Both the position numbers and the translations under genes were made by a program. From Acidobacteriota bacterium (GTDB taxonomy: Bacteria > Acidobacteriota > Blastocatellia > RBC074): a DNA stretch of 64,000 nucleotides. The DNA is taken from NCBI GenBank assembly GCA_016196035.1, contig JACPYM010000023.1:1-64000 (forward strand), read 5' to 3'. Below the pieces are notes generated by a model. It ran no database searches, was not told where the DNA came from, and saw nothing but the letters and a program-made list of their open reading frames with translations. Shown one piece after another: positions 10,901 to 20,573 of the stretch (positions are counted from its first letter, which is position 1; each line of letters begins with the position of its first letter).

Positions 10901-11031
10901 AGGACTTACGCAAAGATTTGCCACAGAGGCACAGAGACACAGAGCTTTTTTACAGTGTTGGTGGAGTTCTCTGTTTTCCTCTGTGTCTCTGTGCCTCTGT
11001 GGCAATCTCGCTCGCGTTTTGCGTAAGTCCT
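10901..11031. repeat. Family B hairpin element (CACAGAG repeats), copy 1
   Basis: A 131-bp imperfect palindrome. The outer arms are AGGACTTACGCAAA (10901-10914) and its complement (11018-11031). The inner arms of 27 bases (10918-10944 and 10979-11005) are built from three CACAGAG-type units beginning TTGCCACAGAGG. A 34-base loop separates them. It lies between the GH67 stop and the enolase-superfamily gene. A related copy is at 45197-45372. Confidence 0.85.
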
Positions 11032-11128
11032 ACTCAAGATGCTTTTCTTTATTACCAGACTTCGATAATAAACTTCCCTGTCAGTAGCCCGCGCGTCTGA
11101 CACGTCCCACCAGAGTCCTTTATCACAA

Positions 11129-12373
11129 ATGAAAATCACCGACATCAAAGCGACCACTGTCACTGTCCCGCTCGAAGCCCCGCTGCGCCACGGCAATGGC
11201 TGTCACTGGGGCCGCTTCGTGCGCACGATTGTCGAGGTCGAAACCGATGAAGGCATCGTTGGCCTGGGCGAAATGGGCGGCGGCGGCGAATCGGCGGAAG
11301 CCGCCTTGCGCGCGTTGAAAGCTTATCTGGTCGGCCATGACCCGGCGCGGCTGGAAGAGATGCGCTTCCTGATCGCTAATCCGACGGCGTCGCTTTACAA
11401 CAACCGCACGCAAATGCTGGCCGCACTCGAATTCGCCTGTCTCGACATCCTCGGTCAAAAGTGGGGCGTGCCGGTTTCTGAAATCCTCGGCGGACGGTTG
11501 CAGGAGCGCGTGCCCTTTGCCTCGTACTTGTTCTTTCGCTATCCAAATCCGCAAGACGGCAGCGGCGAAACGCGCACGGTCGAGCAACTCGTCGCGCACG
11601 CACGGGATTTGAAGGCGCGCCACGGCTTCACGTCGCACAAACTCAAAGGCGGCGTCTTTCACCCTGATTACGAATTGGAGTGTTACCGCGCGGTCGCTGA
11701 GAGTTTGCGGGGCGACCGTTTCCGTTACGATTGCAACGGTGTGATGTCCACGGAACAGGCGATTCGTTTTGGGCAAGCCATCGAAGACCTCAACAACGAT
11801 TATCTGGAAGACCCCGTGTATGGGCTGCACGGTATGCGCCGCGTGCGCGAGAAAGTGCGCATGCCACTCTCGACCAATACCGTTGTCGTCAACTTTGAAC
11901 AACTCGCCGCCAACATTCTCAACACTGCCGTAGATGTGATCCTGCTCGACACGACCTTCTGGGGCGGCATTCGACCTTGCGTTAAAGCGGCGGGCATTTG
12001 CGAGACGTTCCAATTGGGCGTGGCCGTGCATTCGTCAGGCGAACTCGGCATTCAATTGGCGACGATGCTGCATCTGGGCGCGGTGCTTCCGAATTTGTCC
12101 TTCGCAGCGGATGCGCATTATCACCATCTGGTGGACGACATCATCGTGGGCGGCAAGCTGAAATACGAAGGCGGTGCGATTGCAGTCCCGACCGCGCCGG
12201 GCCTGGGCGTCCAACTCAACCGCGAAAAGCTGGCCGAATACAGCGAACTGTACCAACGGCTGGGCGGCTATCCTTACGATCAAGACCCACTGCGGCCCGG
12301 CTGGGCACCGACGATTCCGAATCATCGCTGGGCTGATCCCAATGATGCGCGCAGGCCCGCAATACCTTTCTAA
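11129..12373 (+). CDS. Enolase-superfamily sugar acid dehydratase, glucarate-dehydratase-like
   Basis: A 414-residue mandelate racemase/muconate lactonizing enzyme family member. Residues 1-130 form the capping domain. The barrel carries the KLKGG catalytic lysine, metal-ligand positions in [13 protein letters not shown] and LSTN, and the catalytic histidine in [10 protein letters not shown], an arrangement typical of the GlucD subgroup. It would dehydrate D-glucarate or a related aldarate to a keto-deoxy acid. Following GH67 and preceding a hexuronate transporter, it fits oxidative use of glucuronate released from xylan. No uronate dehydrogenase is in the window. No clear Shine-Dalgarno precedes the ATG. 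Confidence 0.83.
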   Translation: MKITDIKATTVTVPLEAPLRHGNGCHWGRFVRTIVEVETDEGIVGLGEMGGGGESAEAALRALKAYLVGHDPARLEEMRFLIANPTASLYNNRTQMLAALEFACLDILGQKWGVPVSEILGGRLQERVPFASYLFFRYPNPQDGSGETRTVEQLVAHARDLKARHGFTSHKLKGGVFHPDYELECYRAVAESLRGDRFRYDCNGVMSTEQAIRFGQAIEDLNNDYLEDPVYGLHGMRRVREKVRMPLSTNTVVVNFEQLAANILNTAVDVILLDTTFWGGIRPCVKAAGICETFQLGVAVHSSGELGIQLATMLHLGAVLPNLSFAADAHYHHLVDDIIVGGKLKYEGGAIAVPTAPGLGVQLNREKLAEYSELYQRLGGYPYDQDPLRPGWAPTIPNHRWADPNDARRPAIPF

Positions 12374-12432
12374 ACGCGCTGGCGGCAGCAAAAGCTGGCA
12401 AGCAATCTCGTAACTAAAGGAACTCGTCCGGA

Positions 12433-13680
12433 ATGCCCAAAATCAAAGGTCTCAGATGGTGGATGATTGGGCTGATTATGCTTGGCTCGATTATCAACTA
12501 CCTCACTCGCAGTTCGCTGTCGGTGGCGGCGCCCACGCTGAAAACGCAGCTTGGCATTGACGAGCAACATTACTCGTGGATTGTCAGCACGTTTCAGGGC
12601 GCGATCATGTTGCAACCGTTATGCGGTTATGCGCTGGACGTGATCGGCTTGAAATACGGCTACGCGCTATTTGCCGTCGCCTGGTCAATCATCAGCATGT
12701 CGCACGGGCTGGCGAGCAATTGGCAAATGCTGGCGGGTTTGCGCGGGTTGCTGGGCTTGGCGGAAGGCTCGGCAAATCCGGCGGGCATGAAAGCCACGTC
12801 GGAATGGTTTCCGGCGCAGGAACGCGGTTTGGCGGGCGGTGTTTACAACATCGGCGCTTCGTTCGGTTCGATGCTGGCGCCGCCGCTCGTGGGCTGGGCG
12901 ATTTTGGCGTACAACTGGCAAATGGCGTTTGTGATTACAGGCGCGCTGGGTTTCGTTTGGGTCGTGGCGTGGTTGTGGCTTTACGAGTCGCCAGAAAAAC
13001 ACAAAGCGCTTTCCGCTGAAGAGGCCGAATATATTTCTTCAGGACAGGAAAAGCATTTGCGGCACGATGGCACGCGGCCTTCGATCTTGGCAGTGCTCCG
13101 GCAGAGAAATTTCTGGGGTATCGCTTTGCCACGGTTTTTGGCTGACCCGACATGGGGCACGCTGACTTTTTGGATGCCGCTGTATCTGTCGCAAACGCGC
13201 GGCTGGGATTTGAAACAGATTGCGCTGTTCGCCTGGTTGCCCTTCCTGGCAGCGGACATCGGGTGCCTCTTTGGCGGGTCGTTCTCGCTGTGGTTGCAAA
13301 AACACTGGCAGATTAGCCTTATCAATGCGCGGCGGGCGGCCTTTACGCTGGGGGCTGTCACGATGTTGGGTGTCGGGTTTGTGGGCGTGGTGAAAAGCCC
13401 TTACGCCGCCATCGCACTGCTAAGTCTGGCGGGTTTCGCGCATCAAACGTTATCTGTCACTGTCATCACGATGTCGTCGGATTTATTCAAGAAAAACGAA
13501 GTCGCCACCGTCGCGGGAATGGCGGGAACCTTTGGTAATGCCGGTTTACTGATCTTTTCGCTGTTGATCGGCGCATTGGTCGTGAAGATCGGCTATACAC
13601 CATTTTTTATATGCCTTGGCTTGTTGGACATCGTTGGCGCAACGATTTTGTGGACGGTGGTCAGAGAGCCGCACACTTGA
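12433..13680 (+). CDS. MFS transporter, hexuronate/anion:cation symporter type (ExuT-like)
   Basis: A 415-residue inner-membrane protein with about 12 hydrophobic helices. The opening RWWMIGLIMLGSIINYLTRSSLSVAAP, given here in two parts as RWWMIGLIMLGSI and NYLTRSSLSVAAP, is typical of the ACS family that includes hexuronate importers. GLAEGSANPAGMKATSEWFP and ERGLAGGVYNIGASFG are conserved loop and helix motifs of the same family. It probably imports glucuronate or galacturonate by proton symport. AAAGGA lies about 10 bases before the ATG and 60 bases separate it from the dehydratase gene, consistent with one operon. Confidence 0.88.
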   Translation: MPKIKGLRWWMIGLIMLGSIINYLTRSSLSVAAPTLKTQLGIDEQHYSWIVSTFQGAIMLQPLCGYALDVIGLKYGYALFAVAWSIISMSHGLASNWQMLAGLRGLLGLAEGSANPAGMKATSEWFPAQERGLAGGVYNIGASFGSMLAPPLVGWAILAYNWQMAFVITGALGFVWVVAWLWLYESPEKHKALSAEEAEYISSGQEKHLRHDGTRPSILAVLRQRNFWGIALPRFLADPTWGTLTFWMPLYLSQTRGWDLKQIALFAWLPFLAADIGCLFGGSFSLWLQKHWQISLINARRAAFTLGAVTMLGVGFVGVVKSPYAAIALLSLAGFAHQTLSVTVITMSSDLFKKNEVATVAGMAGTFGNAGLLIFSLLIGALVVKIGYTPFFICLGLLDIVGATILWTVVREPHT

Positions 13681-13701
13681 AACCGCGCACTTGAAACAAG
13701 G

Positions 13702-14217
13702 ATGCCTATGCCGGTACAGCTAGTCGTAGCCACCGCTGAACAGGAGCCCGTGGTTGCCAACTTGATGGAATTGTATGCGCACGATTTTAGCGAAATTGCC
13801 GATCTGCATCTGAACGCCAACGGACGCTTTGGCTATCCGCCGTTGCCGTTGTATTGGCAGGAGAGCAACCGTTACCCTTTTCTGATAACGGTTGACGGTC
13901 AACTCGCCGGGTTTGTGCTGGTGAAGCAGGGTTCAGAAGTTTCCGGCGACAAAGCGGTTTGGGATGTGGCCGAATTCTTTATTGCGCGGGGACACCGCCG
14001 GCACGGTGTTGGAATGAACGCCGCGCACGAAGTATGGCGGAAATTTCCGGGGCGATGGGAAGTCAGAGTTACACCACGCAATCAGGCGGGACGAGCGTTT
14101 TGGCAACGCGCGATAGCGGCCTTTATGGGCGTTACGGTTCAGTCTGCCGCGCGCCAGATCAAAGGTAAGAACTGGCACGTCTTTTCTTTCGATACAGCCT
14201 TGGCCAAGTCGCATTGA
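13702..14217 (+). CDS. GNAT-family acetyltransferase
   Basis: A 171-residue predicted acetyltransferase. The core shows LITVDGQLAGFVLV, then VAEFFIARGHRRHGVG, matching GNAT motif A that binds the acetyl-CoA pyrophosphate (R/Q-x2-G-x-G/A), and VTPRNQAGRAFWQRAI for motif B. The target is unknown. It begins 21 bases after the transporter gene; an ATG six bases further in (13708) is better spaced from AAGG and may be the true start. It may acetylate a sugar or small molecule, but context gives no firm clue. Confidence 0.8.
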   Translation: MPMPVQLVVATAEQEPVVANLMELYAHDFSEIADLHLNANGRFGYPPLPLYWQESNRYPFLITVDGQLAGFVLVKQGSEVSGDKAVWDVAEFFIARGHRRHGVGMNAAHEVWRKFPGRWEVRVTPRNQAGRAFWQRAIAAFMGVTVQSAARQIKGKNWHVFSFDTALAKSH

Positions 14218-14270
14218 ATGTGGTTCTTCAACGCGCCGAAATGCGCCGGCTGCATAAATCATTTCACGGT

Positions 14271-15917
14271 ATGTCTGAAATCAGTCCTAAAATTCAAAAC
14301 CCAATCCTGCGCGGCTTTAACCCTGATCCATCCATGGTGCGCGTAGGCGATGATTACTACATTGCCACTTCGACGTTTGAGTGGTTTCCCGGTGTGCAGA
14401 TTCATCACTCGCGCGATCTGGCGCACTGGCGTTTGTTGACGCGCCCGCTAAACCGTCCAAGCCAGTTGAACATGCTTGGCGATCCTGACTCGTGCGGGGT
14501 TTGGGCACCCTGCCTGACGTATGACAAAGGGCTGTATTATCTGATTTATACGGATGTGAAGCGTTACGGGCGCACGTCGCAACCGGGCAGCGTGGGCGCG
14601 GGCTTGCGCGACATGCACAACTATCTGGTCACGAGTCCAACGATTGACGGCGCATGGTCAGACCCGATTTTTCTGAACAGCAGCGGCTTTGATCCATCGC
14701 TCTTTCACGATGATGACGGGCATAAATATCTGGTGAACATGCTCTGGGATCAGCGCCCGGGGCAGAATCGTTTTGGCGGCATCGCGTTGCAGGAATACTC
14801 GACTGCCGAAGGCAAACTCATTGGCCCGCGCCACAACATTTTTAAGGGCACGGCGCTTGGCTTCACCGAAGCGCCGCATTTGTACAAGCGTAACGGCTAT
14901 TACTACCTGATAACAGCCGAAGGCGGCACCGGCTGGGGGCATGCCGTAACGATGGCGCGTTCGCGTGAGTTGTTAGGGCCGTATGAACTGCATCCTGACA
15001 AGTATGTTCTGACTTCGCGCCATCGCCCGGATGCCAAATTGCAACGTGCTGGACATGCCGATCTAGTTGAAACACAGAGCGGCGACACCTATCTGGTTTA
15101 TCTGTGCGGACGCCCGCTGCCCAATCGTGGACGCTGCACGCTGGGGCGCGAGACGGCGATTCAACGGATGGTTTGGGGCACGGACGATTGGCTTTACACC
15201 GAACAGCGCGATGCGTTGCCAGCGGGTGAAACCGTTGCGCCTGATTTGCTGGCGCAGCCGTTTCCGCCAACTTCGACGCACGAAGATTTCGATAGTCTGA
15301 AGCTGCCGATTGATTTTCAATGGCTGCGCTCGCCGTGGCCGGACGAGTTGTTTAGCTTGACCGAGCGGCCTGGTTATTTGCGCCTGTTCGGACGCGAAAC
15401 GCCGGGCAGTATGTTTCGCCAAGCTTTAGTCGCCCGACGGCAACAAGCGCATTGTTACAGCGCTGCTACCGTCGTCGAATTCGAGCCGCAGTATTATCAG
15501 CAGCAGGCCGGGTTGATTTGTTATTACAACGGCTCGAAGTTTCACTATCTCTACATTTCAACAGATGAAAGCATCGGTAAACACCTACGTGTGATGACCT
15601 GTCACCCCGAATTGTCAGATATGTTCACGGCTCCAGTCCCAATCGCCACGAAGGCTCCGGTGCAGTTGCGTGTGGAAGTAGATTACGAGCGGTTGCGCTT
15701 TGCCTATCGCGTTGGCAACACAGGCTGGCAATGGTTACCGGAGCAATTCGACGCCAGCATTTTGTCCGATGAAGCTGGCCCGCCCGGGCCGCCGAATTTT
15801 ACGGGCGCATTTGTTGGGATGTGCTGTCAGGATTTGGCAGGCACGGCGCACCCGGCTGACTTTGATTACTTTGAATATCGTGAGCGGGAGTTTTGCACTG
15901 TCGTGGGTGGAGAGTAA
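14271..15917 (+). CDS. GH43 beta-xylosidase/arabinofuranosidase
   Basis: A 548-residue enzyme with a five-bladed propeller (about 1-310). The three GH43 acids are visible in NPDPSM (general base), SGFDPSLFHDDDG (pKa modulator) and FTEAPHL (general acid). A C-terminal beta-sandwich (about 330-540) containing FRQALVARRQQ matches the GH43 C-terminal concanavalin-like domain. No signal peptide is seen, so it probably hydrolyses xylooligosaccharides in the cytoplasm. The start is chosen at 14271 (MSEISPKIQNPILRGFNPDP) by the usual family N-terminus; ATG 14241 and a TTG at 14214 are alternatives. Confidence 0.9.
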   Translation: MSEISPKIQNPILRGFNPDPSMVRVGDDYYIATSTFEWFPGVQIHHSRDLAHWRLLTRPLNRPSQLNMLGDPDSCGVWAPCLTYDKGLYYLIYTDVKRYGRTSQPGSVGAGLRDMHNYLVTSPTIDGAWSDPIFLNSSGFDPSLFHDDDGHKYLVNMLWDQRPGQNRFGGIALQEYSTAEGKLIGPRHNIFKGTALGFTEAPHLYKRNGYYYLITAEGGTGWGHAVTMARSRELLGPYELHPDKYVLTSRHRPDAKLQRAGHADLVETQSGDTYLVYLCGRPLPNRGRCTLGRETAIQRMVWGTDDWLYTEQRDALPAGETVAPDLLAQPFPPTSTHEDFDSLKLPIDFQWLRSPWPDELFSLTERPGYLRLFGRETPGSMFRQALVARRQQAHCYSAATVVEFEPQYYQQQAGLICYYNGSKFHYLYISTDESIGKHLRVMTCHPELSDMFTAPVPIATKAPVQLRVEVDYERLRFAYRVGNTGWQWLPEQFDASILSDEAGPPGPPNFTGAFVGMCCQDLAGTAHPADFDYFEYREREFCTVVGGE

Positions 15918-15932
15918 GCAGAAGGAATGAAG

Positions 15933-18146
15933 ATGAAAAATACAGCCCAACCCAATTTCACTCGTAAGTTCATGTTTTCTTTCATTGCCGTTACCCTGTT
16001 GTTGGCGGTTGGAGGCGCTTTGCGCAACAGCAGCGCGCAAGCACCTGATTATCGCAATGCCACTCTGCCCATTGAACGCCGTGTCGGCGATTTGCTCAGT
16101 CGCATGACTATCGAAGAGAAAGCCGCACAGATGCAGACGCTTTGGGTCAGGAAGCCGCAGCAGCGTCGTCCCAATGGCAACTTCGGTGATCGCGGCGACT
16201 TCTCGCCGGAAGAGGCCGCTATCGTGCTGAAAAACGGTATCGGCGAGATTGCCCGCCAACGTGAGCGCACCGATGCGCGACGCGGCGCTGAATACGCCAA
16301 TGCCGTACAGAAGTGGCTGAAGGAAAACACACGTCTCGGCATCCCGGTGATGCTACACGATGAAATCTTGCATGGATTGATGGCGGTGGGCGGCACGAAC
16401 TTCCCTACTCCAATCTCGCTGGCTTCCAGTTGGGATACGGAACTTATCACGAAAGTCTTCACTGCTGCCGCGCTCGAAACGCGCCTGCGCGGCAGTCAGC
16501 ACGTGCTAGGACCAAACCTCGATCTGGCGCGTGATCCGCGCTGGGGCCGCACGGAAGAAACCTACGGTGAAGACCCCTATCTCGTTGCGCGCATGGGCGT
16601 CGCGGCGATCAAAGCGATTCAAGGGACTTCATTAGGAATTGGCGCGCCGATCATTGATGGCGAGCACGTCATGGCCACAGCCAAGCATTTCGCCGCGCAC
16701 GGCCAGCCCGAAGGCGGCACGAACACCGCGCCCGGTAATTTCTCCGAACGTATCTTGCGCGAAGTCTTCTTGCCTTCGTTTGAGGCTGCCGTGAAAGAAG
16801 CGGGGGTGTTGAGCGTGATGCCCTCTTACAACGAGATTGATGGCGTGCCGTCGCATAAGAACACTTGGTTGATTGAAAAGCTGCTGCGTCAGGAATGGGG
16901 CTTTCGCGGTTTGGTCGCGGCGGATTACAACGGCATCTCAGAACTCGTCTCGCGTCACAGAGTCGCGGTAGATCGGGCCGATGCGGCACAGCAAGCCTTG
17001 CGTGCTGGCGTAGACATTGAATTGCCCGATCCGTCTTGTTACCCGCTGCTGCCGCAACTTATCAGCGAAGGCAAAGTTTCCCTCGCGGATATTGATAAAT
17101 CTGTCGCTCGCGTGTTGCGCGCTAAATTCCAGCTTGGTTTATTCGAAAACCCTTTCGTGGAGGTCGAGCGCGCCATCAAACTGACCAACAGCCCGGCGCA
17201 TCAGCAACTCGCGGCCGAGGCCGCGCGCCGTTCCATCGTACTGTTGAAAAACGTAGGTAATCTGTTGCCGCTGGATGTTGGTAAGCTACAGTCTTTTGCC
17301 GTTATCGGACCCAACGCAGCGGGGGTGCATTTAGGTGGTTACAGCGACGATCCGCAACACGGCGTCAGCGTATTGCAAGGCGTGCGTGACAAGGTCGGCA
17401 GCAAGCTCAAGATCAATTACGCCGAAGGCTGCAAGATCACCGAAGAGGATGGCAAGTGGTGGGACGATAAATCAAACCTTGCCGATCCAGTGGAAGACGC
17501 CAAGTTGATTGCCGAAGCCGTCGCCACGGCCAAAGCCTCTGATGTGGCCTTGCTGGTCGTAGGTGGCAACGAAGACACCAGCAAAGAAGCCTGGGCCGAC
17601 AATCACATCGGCGACCGCGATACGCTGGATTTGGTGGGCCGCCAAAACGATCTGGTCAAAGCCATTGTCGAAACCGGTAAGCCGGTCGTCGTGCTGCTCA
17701 TCAACAGCGCGCCGCTTTCGATCAACTACATTGCCGAAAATGTCCCGGCCATCTTGGAAGGCTTCTATCTAGGACAGGAAACGGGCGTGGCCGTCGCTGA
17801 CGTCCTGTTCGGGGATACCAATCCGGCGGGCAAGCTGGCGGTCAGCATTCCGCGCTCGGTCGGGCAGTTGCCGATTTACTACAACCACAAACCGACGGCG
17901 CGCCGCGGCTATCTGTACACCAGCAAGGAGCCGCTGTTTCCGTTTGGTTTTGGGCTGAGTTACACGACGTTTGAATACTCCGATTTGAAAGTCGCGCCCA
18001 CGCAGATCGGGCCGCATGGACAAGCCGAAGTCAGCGTGACGGTCAAAAACACCGGTAACCGCGCGGGCGATGAGATCGTCCAGCTTTATATCCGCGATGT
18101 AGTCAGTTCCGTCCACGAAGTCACACGAAGAGAACACGAAGAATAA
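15933..18146 (+). CDS. GH3 beta-glucosidase/beta-xylosidase, C-terminus replaced by a repeat element
   Basis: A 737-residue exported GH3 enzyme with a signal peptide ending near NSSAQ. Landmarks are MLHDEILHG, GPNLDLARDPRWGRTEETYG, the KHFAAHG substrate-binding motif and the nucleophile Asp in VAADYNG. The C-terminal alpha/beta sandwich carries GGNEDTSKEAW and FPFGFGLSYTTF. A fibronectin-III-like domain begins (VTVKNTGNRAGDEIVQLYIRD) but is cut after VVSSV. The last ten residues, [10 protein letters not shown], are read from the left arm of a hairpin element, which also supplies the TAA. Some 75-85 residues are probably lost. AGAAGGA is well spaced for ATG 15933 rather than 15927. Confidence 0.9.
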   Translation: MKNTAQPNFTRKFMFSFIAVTLLLAVGGALRNSSAQAPDYRNATLPIERRVGDLLSRMTIEEKAAQMQTLWVRKPQQRRPNGNFGDRGDFSPEEAAIVLKNGIGEIARQRERTDARRGAEYANAVQKWLKENTRLGIPVMLHDEILHGLMAVGGTNFPTPISLASSWDTELITKVFTAAALETRLRGSQHVLGPNLDLARDPRWGRTEETYGEDPYLVARMGVAAIKAIQGTSLGIGAPIIDGEHVMATAKHFAAHGQPEGGTNTAPGNFSERILREVFLPSFEAAVKEAGVLSVMPSYNEIDGVPSHKNTWLIEKLLRQEWGFRGLVAADYNGISELVSRHRVAVDRADAAQQALRAGVDIELPDPSCYPLLPQLISEGKVSLADIDKSVARVLRAKFQLGLFENPFVEVERAIKLTNSPAHQQLAAEAARRSIVLLKNVGNLLPLDVGKLQSFAVIGPNAAGVHLGGYSDDPQHGVSVLQGVRDKVGSKLKINYAEGCKITEEDGKWWDDKSNLADPVEDAKLIAEAVATAKASDVALLVVGGNEDTSKEAWADNHIGDRDTLDLVGRQNDLVKAIVETGKPVVVLLINSAPLSINYIAENVPAILEGFYLGQETGVAVADVLFGDTNPAGKLAVSIPRSVGQLPIYYNHKPTARRGYLYTSKEPLFPFGFGLSYTTFEYSDLKVAPTQIGPHGQAEVSVTVKNTGNRAGDEIVQLYIRDVVSSVHEVTRREHEE

Positions 18147-18195
18147 GTGAAATCGCTTAACGGCCTCTTCGTGTTCTCTTCGTGTGACTTCGTGG
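18113..18195. repeat. Family A hairpin element (CACGAAG repeats), copy 1
   Basis: Perfect 30-base inverted arms at 18113-18142 and 18166-18195 with a 23-base loop. Each arm contains three CACGAAG units (CCACGAAGTCACACGAAGAG start). The left arm is translated as the end of GH3 and the right arm ends 16 bases before the Nif3-like start. A related copy is at 20574-20694, so the two copies bracket the Nif3-like and CE15 genes. Confidence 0.88.
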
Positions 18196-18211
18196 GAAAC
18201 GATTTCCATTT

Positions 18212-19105
18212 ATGAACATCCACGATACATCACGCCGCAACTTCCTGCTTGCTTCAATAGGACTGGCAGCTTCAAAACTGGTGCGGGCACAAGCTGCACC
18301 GCTCACCGCCGGGCAAGTGCTTGAGCGCATCAAAGCCAACGTCGGCATCCCCTGGCGCGCGCAAACCGTAGACAACCTCATTGCCGGCGTGCCTGACACG
18401 CCCGTTAAAGGCATCGCGACGACAATGATGGCGACGCTCGACGTGGTGCAACGCGCCGCTGCCGCCGGCAGGAACATGATCATCACGCACGAGTCCACCT
18501 TCTTCTCACATCAGGATCGCACCGATAACATCCAGCAAGACCCGACGTATCAGTTCAAGCTCGACTTTCTCAACAAGAACAAAATGGCCGTGCTCCACTT
18601 CCACGATCATTGGCACGGACACAAGCCGGACGGCATCGCCGTAGGGATGATGCGCGAAGTCGGCTGGGAGAAATTCGCCGACCCGCAAAATCCGAAGAGC
18701 TTTACCTTCCCCGGCATCCCGCTCGCACGGCTAGCGAAAGAACTGGAAACCAAGTTGAAGATTCGCACGATGCGCGTCATCGGCGACCCGCAATTGCCGA
18801 TCAAACACGCGCTGGCGAGTTGGGGCAATTGCAGCTTGATGCCGGGCATTCCCTTTCTCTCCCAACCCGGCGTGGACGTGCTGATTCTGGGTGAAACGCA
18901 CGAATGGGAGTTGGTCGAGTACGTGCAAGACCAGATTGTTTCCGGCCAAAAGAAAGCCTTGATCGTGTTGGGCCACGTCGTATCAGAGCAAGCCGGGATG
19001 AAGTATTGCGCCGAATGGCTGAAAGGCTTCATCAACGAAGTGCCGATTGAATTCATCGCGGCGGCAGAACCGTTCTGGCGTCCTGACAAACCAGTCTCAC
19101 GTTAA
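18212..19105 (+). CDS. Nif3-like dinuclear metal centre protein, Tat-exported
   Basis: A 297-residue NIF3/YbgI-family protein. The N-terminus has a twin-arginine signal ([20 protein letters not shown]). The core contains [12 protein letters not shown] and [15 protein letters not shown], with histidines typical of the metal site, plus GETHEWE and [10 protein letters not shown]. Family members are hexameric metal-dependent proteins of unclear activity, usually cytosolic and about 250-370 residues, so export is unusual. It lies between GH3 and the glucuronoyl esterase and may be part of the xylan operon. No Shine-Dalgarno is seen because the hairpin element occupies the upstream sequence. Confidence 0.82.
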   Translation: MNIHDTSRRNFLLASIGLAASKLVRAQAAPLTAGQVLERIKANVGIPWRAQTVDNLIAGVPDTPVKGIATTMMATLDVVQRAAAAGRNMIITHESTFFSHQDRTDNIQQDPTYQFKLDFLNKNKMAVLHFHDHWHGHKPDGIAVGMMREVGWEKFADPQNPKSFTFPGIPLARLAKELETKLKIRTMRVIGDPQLPIKHALASWGNCSLMPGIPFLSQPGVDVLILGETHEWELVEYVQDQIVSGQKKALIVLGHVVSEQAGMKYCAEWLKGFINEVPIEFIAAAEPFWRPDKPVSR

Positions 19106-19168
19106 TTGTGGTACGGAACAACTGGCAGTTCTGCACAACCAACCGTTAGTCAATAGAGGAACTCAACT

Positions 19169-20560
19169 ATGAAACCATCACTCGCACTCAAGCTCGGTTT
19201 TGCGGCTGTCCTAATTTTAGGAGGCGGAGCCGTTTTCGCTCAACAACCCCAGCGGCAAATGACACCGGAGCAACAGGCCGCGCTGCAAGCCCAACAAGCC
19301 GCCACCAAAGCTGATCACCAGCGCATGTTGGAACTGCTCAACATCAAAGCGCTGCGGCCCGGCGCGAATGGCAGCAATAAGGACGCGCCGAATTTCGCCA
19401 ACTATGACGAGTCAAAGGTAATTGCGTATCCGCCTTTGCCCGATCCGCTGGTGTTGAAGAACGGCAAGAAGGTGACTTCGGCCAAACAGTGGTGGGGGCA
19501 ACGCCGCGCCGAGATCGTCGAGGATTTCGACCGCGAGATGTATGGCCGCGCGCCCAAGGTCACGCCGAAAGTGAATTGGGAAGTCGTCAGCACGATGAAT
19601 GAAACGAAATACGACATGCCGGTCGTCACCAAACAACTCGTCGGCCACGTAGACAATTCGTCGTATCCGCAAGTCACCGTGGACATCAAGTTGACGCTGA
19701 CGACGCCCGCCAATGCCAAGGCCGCCGTGCCCGTCGTGATGGAATTGAGTTTTCAATTTCCGCCGCGTCCGGCGAATGCGCCGCCACTTCCAGTACAGCC
19801 GGGCACACCGTGGCAGCAGCAAGTGTTGGAGAAAGGCTGGGGCTGCGCGACGCTTGTTCCGACCAGCATTCAGGCCGACAACGGCGCGGGGCTGACGGCG
19901 GGCATCATCGGCTTGGTCAACAAAGGGCAAGCGCGCAAGCCGGATGACTGGGGTGCGTTGCGCGCTTGGGCCTGGGGTGTGAGCCGCGCCATTGATTATT
20001 TTGAGACTGACAAAGCGGTGAATGCCAAGCAGGTCGCCCTCGAAGGCCATTCGCGTTATGGCAAGGCGACGCTGGTGGCGATGGCTTACGAGCCGCGCTT
20101 GGCGGTTGCGTTTGTCAGTTCGTCGGGCGCGGGCGGAGCCAAGATTCACCGGCGTAATAACTACGGCGAGATGGTCGAGAACGTGGCCGCGCCCAGCGAA
20201 TACCACTGGATGGCGGGCAACTATTTGAAATACGCCGGGCCGCTGACGGCGAATGATTTGCCGGTGGATGCGCACGAATTGGTCGCGCTGTGCGCGCCGC
20301 GTCCGGTGTTCATCAGCGCCGGTTCGGTGGCGAATGGCGATGGTTGGGTGGATGCGAAAGGAATGTTTTTAGCGGGCGCGGGCGCGGGGCCGGTGTACAA
20401 GCTGCTCGGCAAAAAAGACATGGGCACGAGCGAGTTCCCTGCGATGGAAACGGGATTGATGGACGGCGATGTCGCATTTCGCCAACACAGCGCCGGACAT
20501 ACGCCAGGGCCGAACTGGCCGACCTTTCTGACGTTTGCCAGCCGTTACTTCAAGAAGTAG
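19169..20560 (+). CDS. CE15 glucuronoyl esterase
   Basis: A 463-residue secreted alpha/beta hydrolase with a signal peptide cleaved after AVFAQ. The nucleophile elbow VALEGHSRYGKATL with Ser in GHSRYGK, the SSSGAGGAKIHRR segment and the late HSAGHTPGPNWPTF with the catalytic His match CE15 4-O-methyl-glucuronoyl methylesterases. These cut the ester between glucuronoxylan and lignin alcohols or methyl groups. AGAGGA precedes the ATG at good spacing. It completes the set (GH67, GH43, GH3, hexuronate transport and dehydration) for glucuronoxylan use. Confidence 0.92.
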   Translation: MKPSLALKLGFAAVLILGGGAVFAQQPQRQMTPEQQAALQAQQAATKADHQRMLELLNIKALRPGANGSNKDAPNFANYDESKVIAYPPLPDPLVLKNGKKVTSAKQWWGQRRAEIVEDFDREMYGRAPKVTPKVNWEVVSTMNETKYDMPVVTKQLVGHVDNSSYPQVTVDIKLTLTTPANAKAAVPVVMELSFQFPPRPANAPPLPVQPGTPWQQQVLEKGWGCATLVPTSIQADNGAGLTAGIIGLVNKGQARKPDDWGALRAWAWGVSRAIDYFETDKAVNAKQVALEGHSRYGKATLVAMAYEPRLAVAFVSSSGAGGAKIHRRNNYGEMVENVAAPSEYHWMAGNYLKYAGPLTANDLPVDAHELVALCAPRPVFISAGSVANGDGWVDAKGMFLAGAGAGPVYKLLGKKDMGTSEFPAMETGLMDGDVAFRQHSAGHTPGPNWPTFLTFASRYFKK

Positions 20561-20573
20561 TCACAGCTATAGC

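Noticed and set aside
14214-14270. Longer GH43 start overlapping the GNAT stop
   Set aside because: It needs a TTG start and adds residues without similarity to GH43 N-termini.
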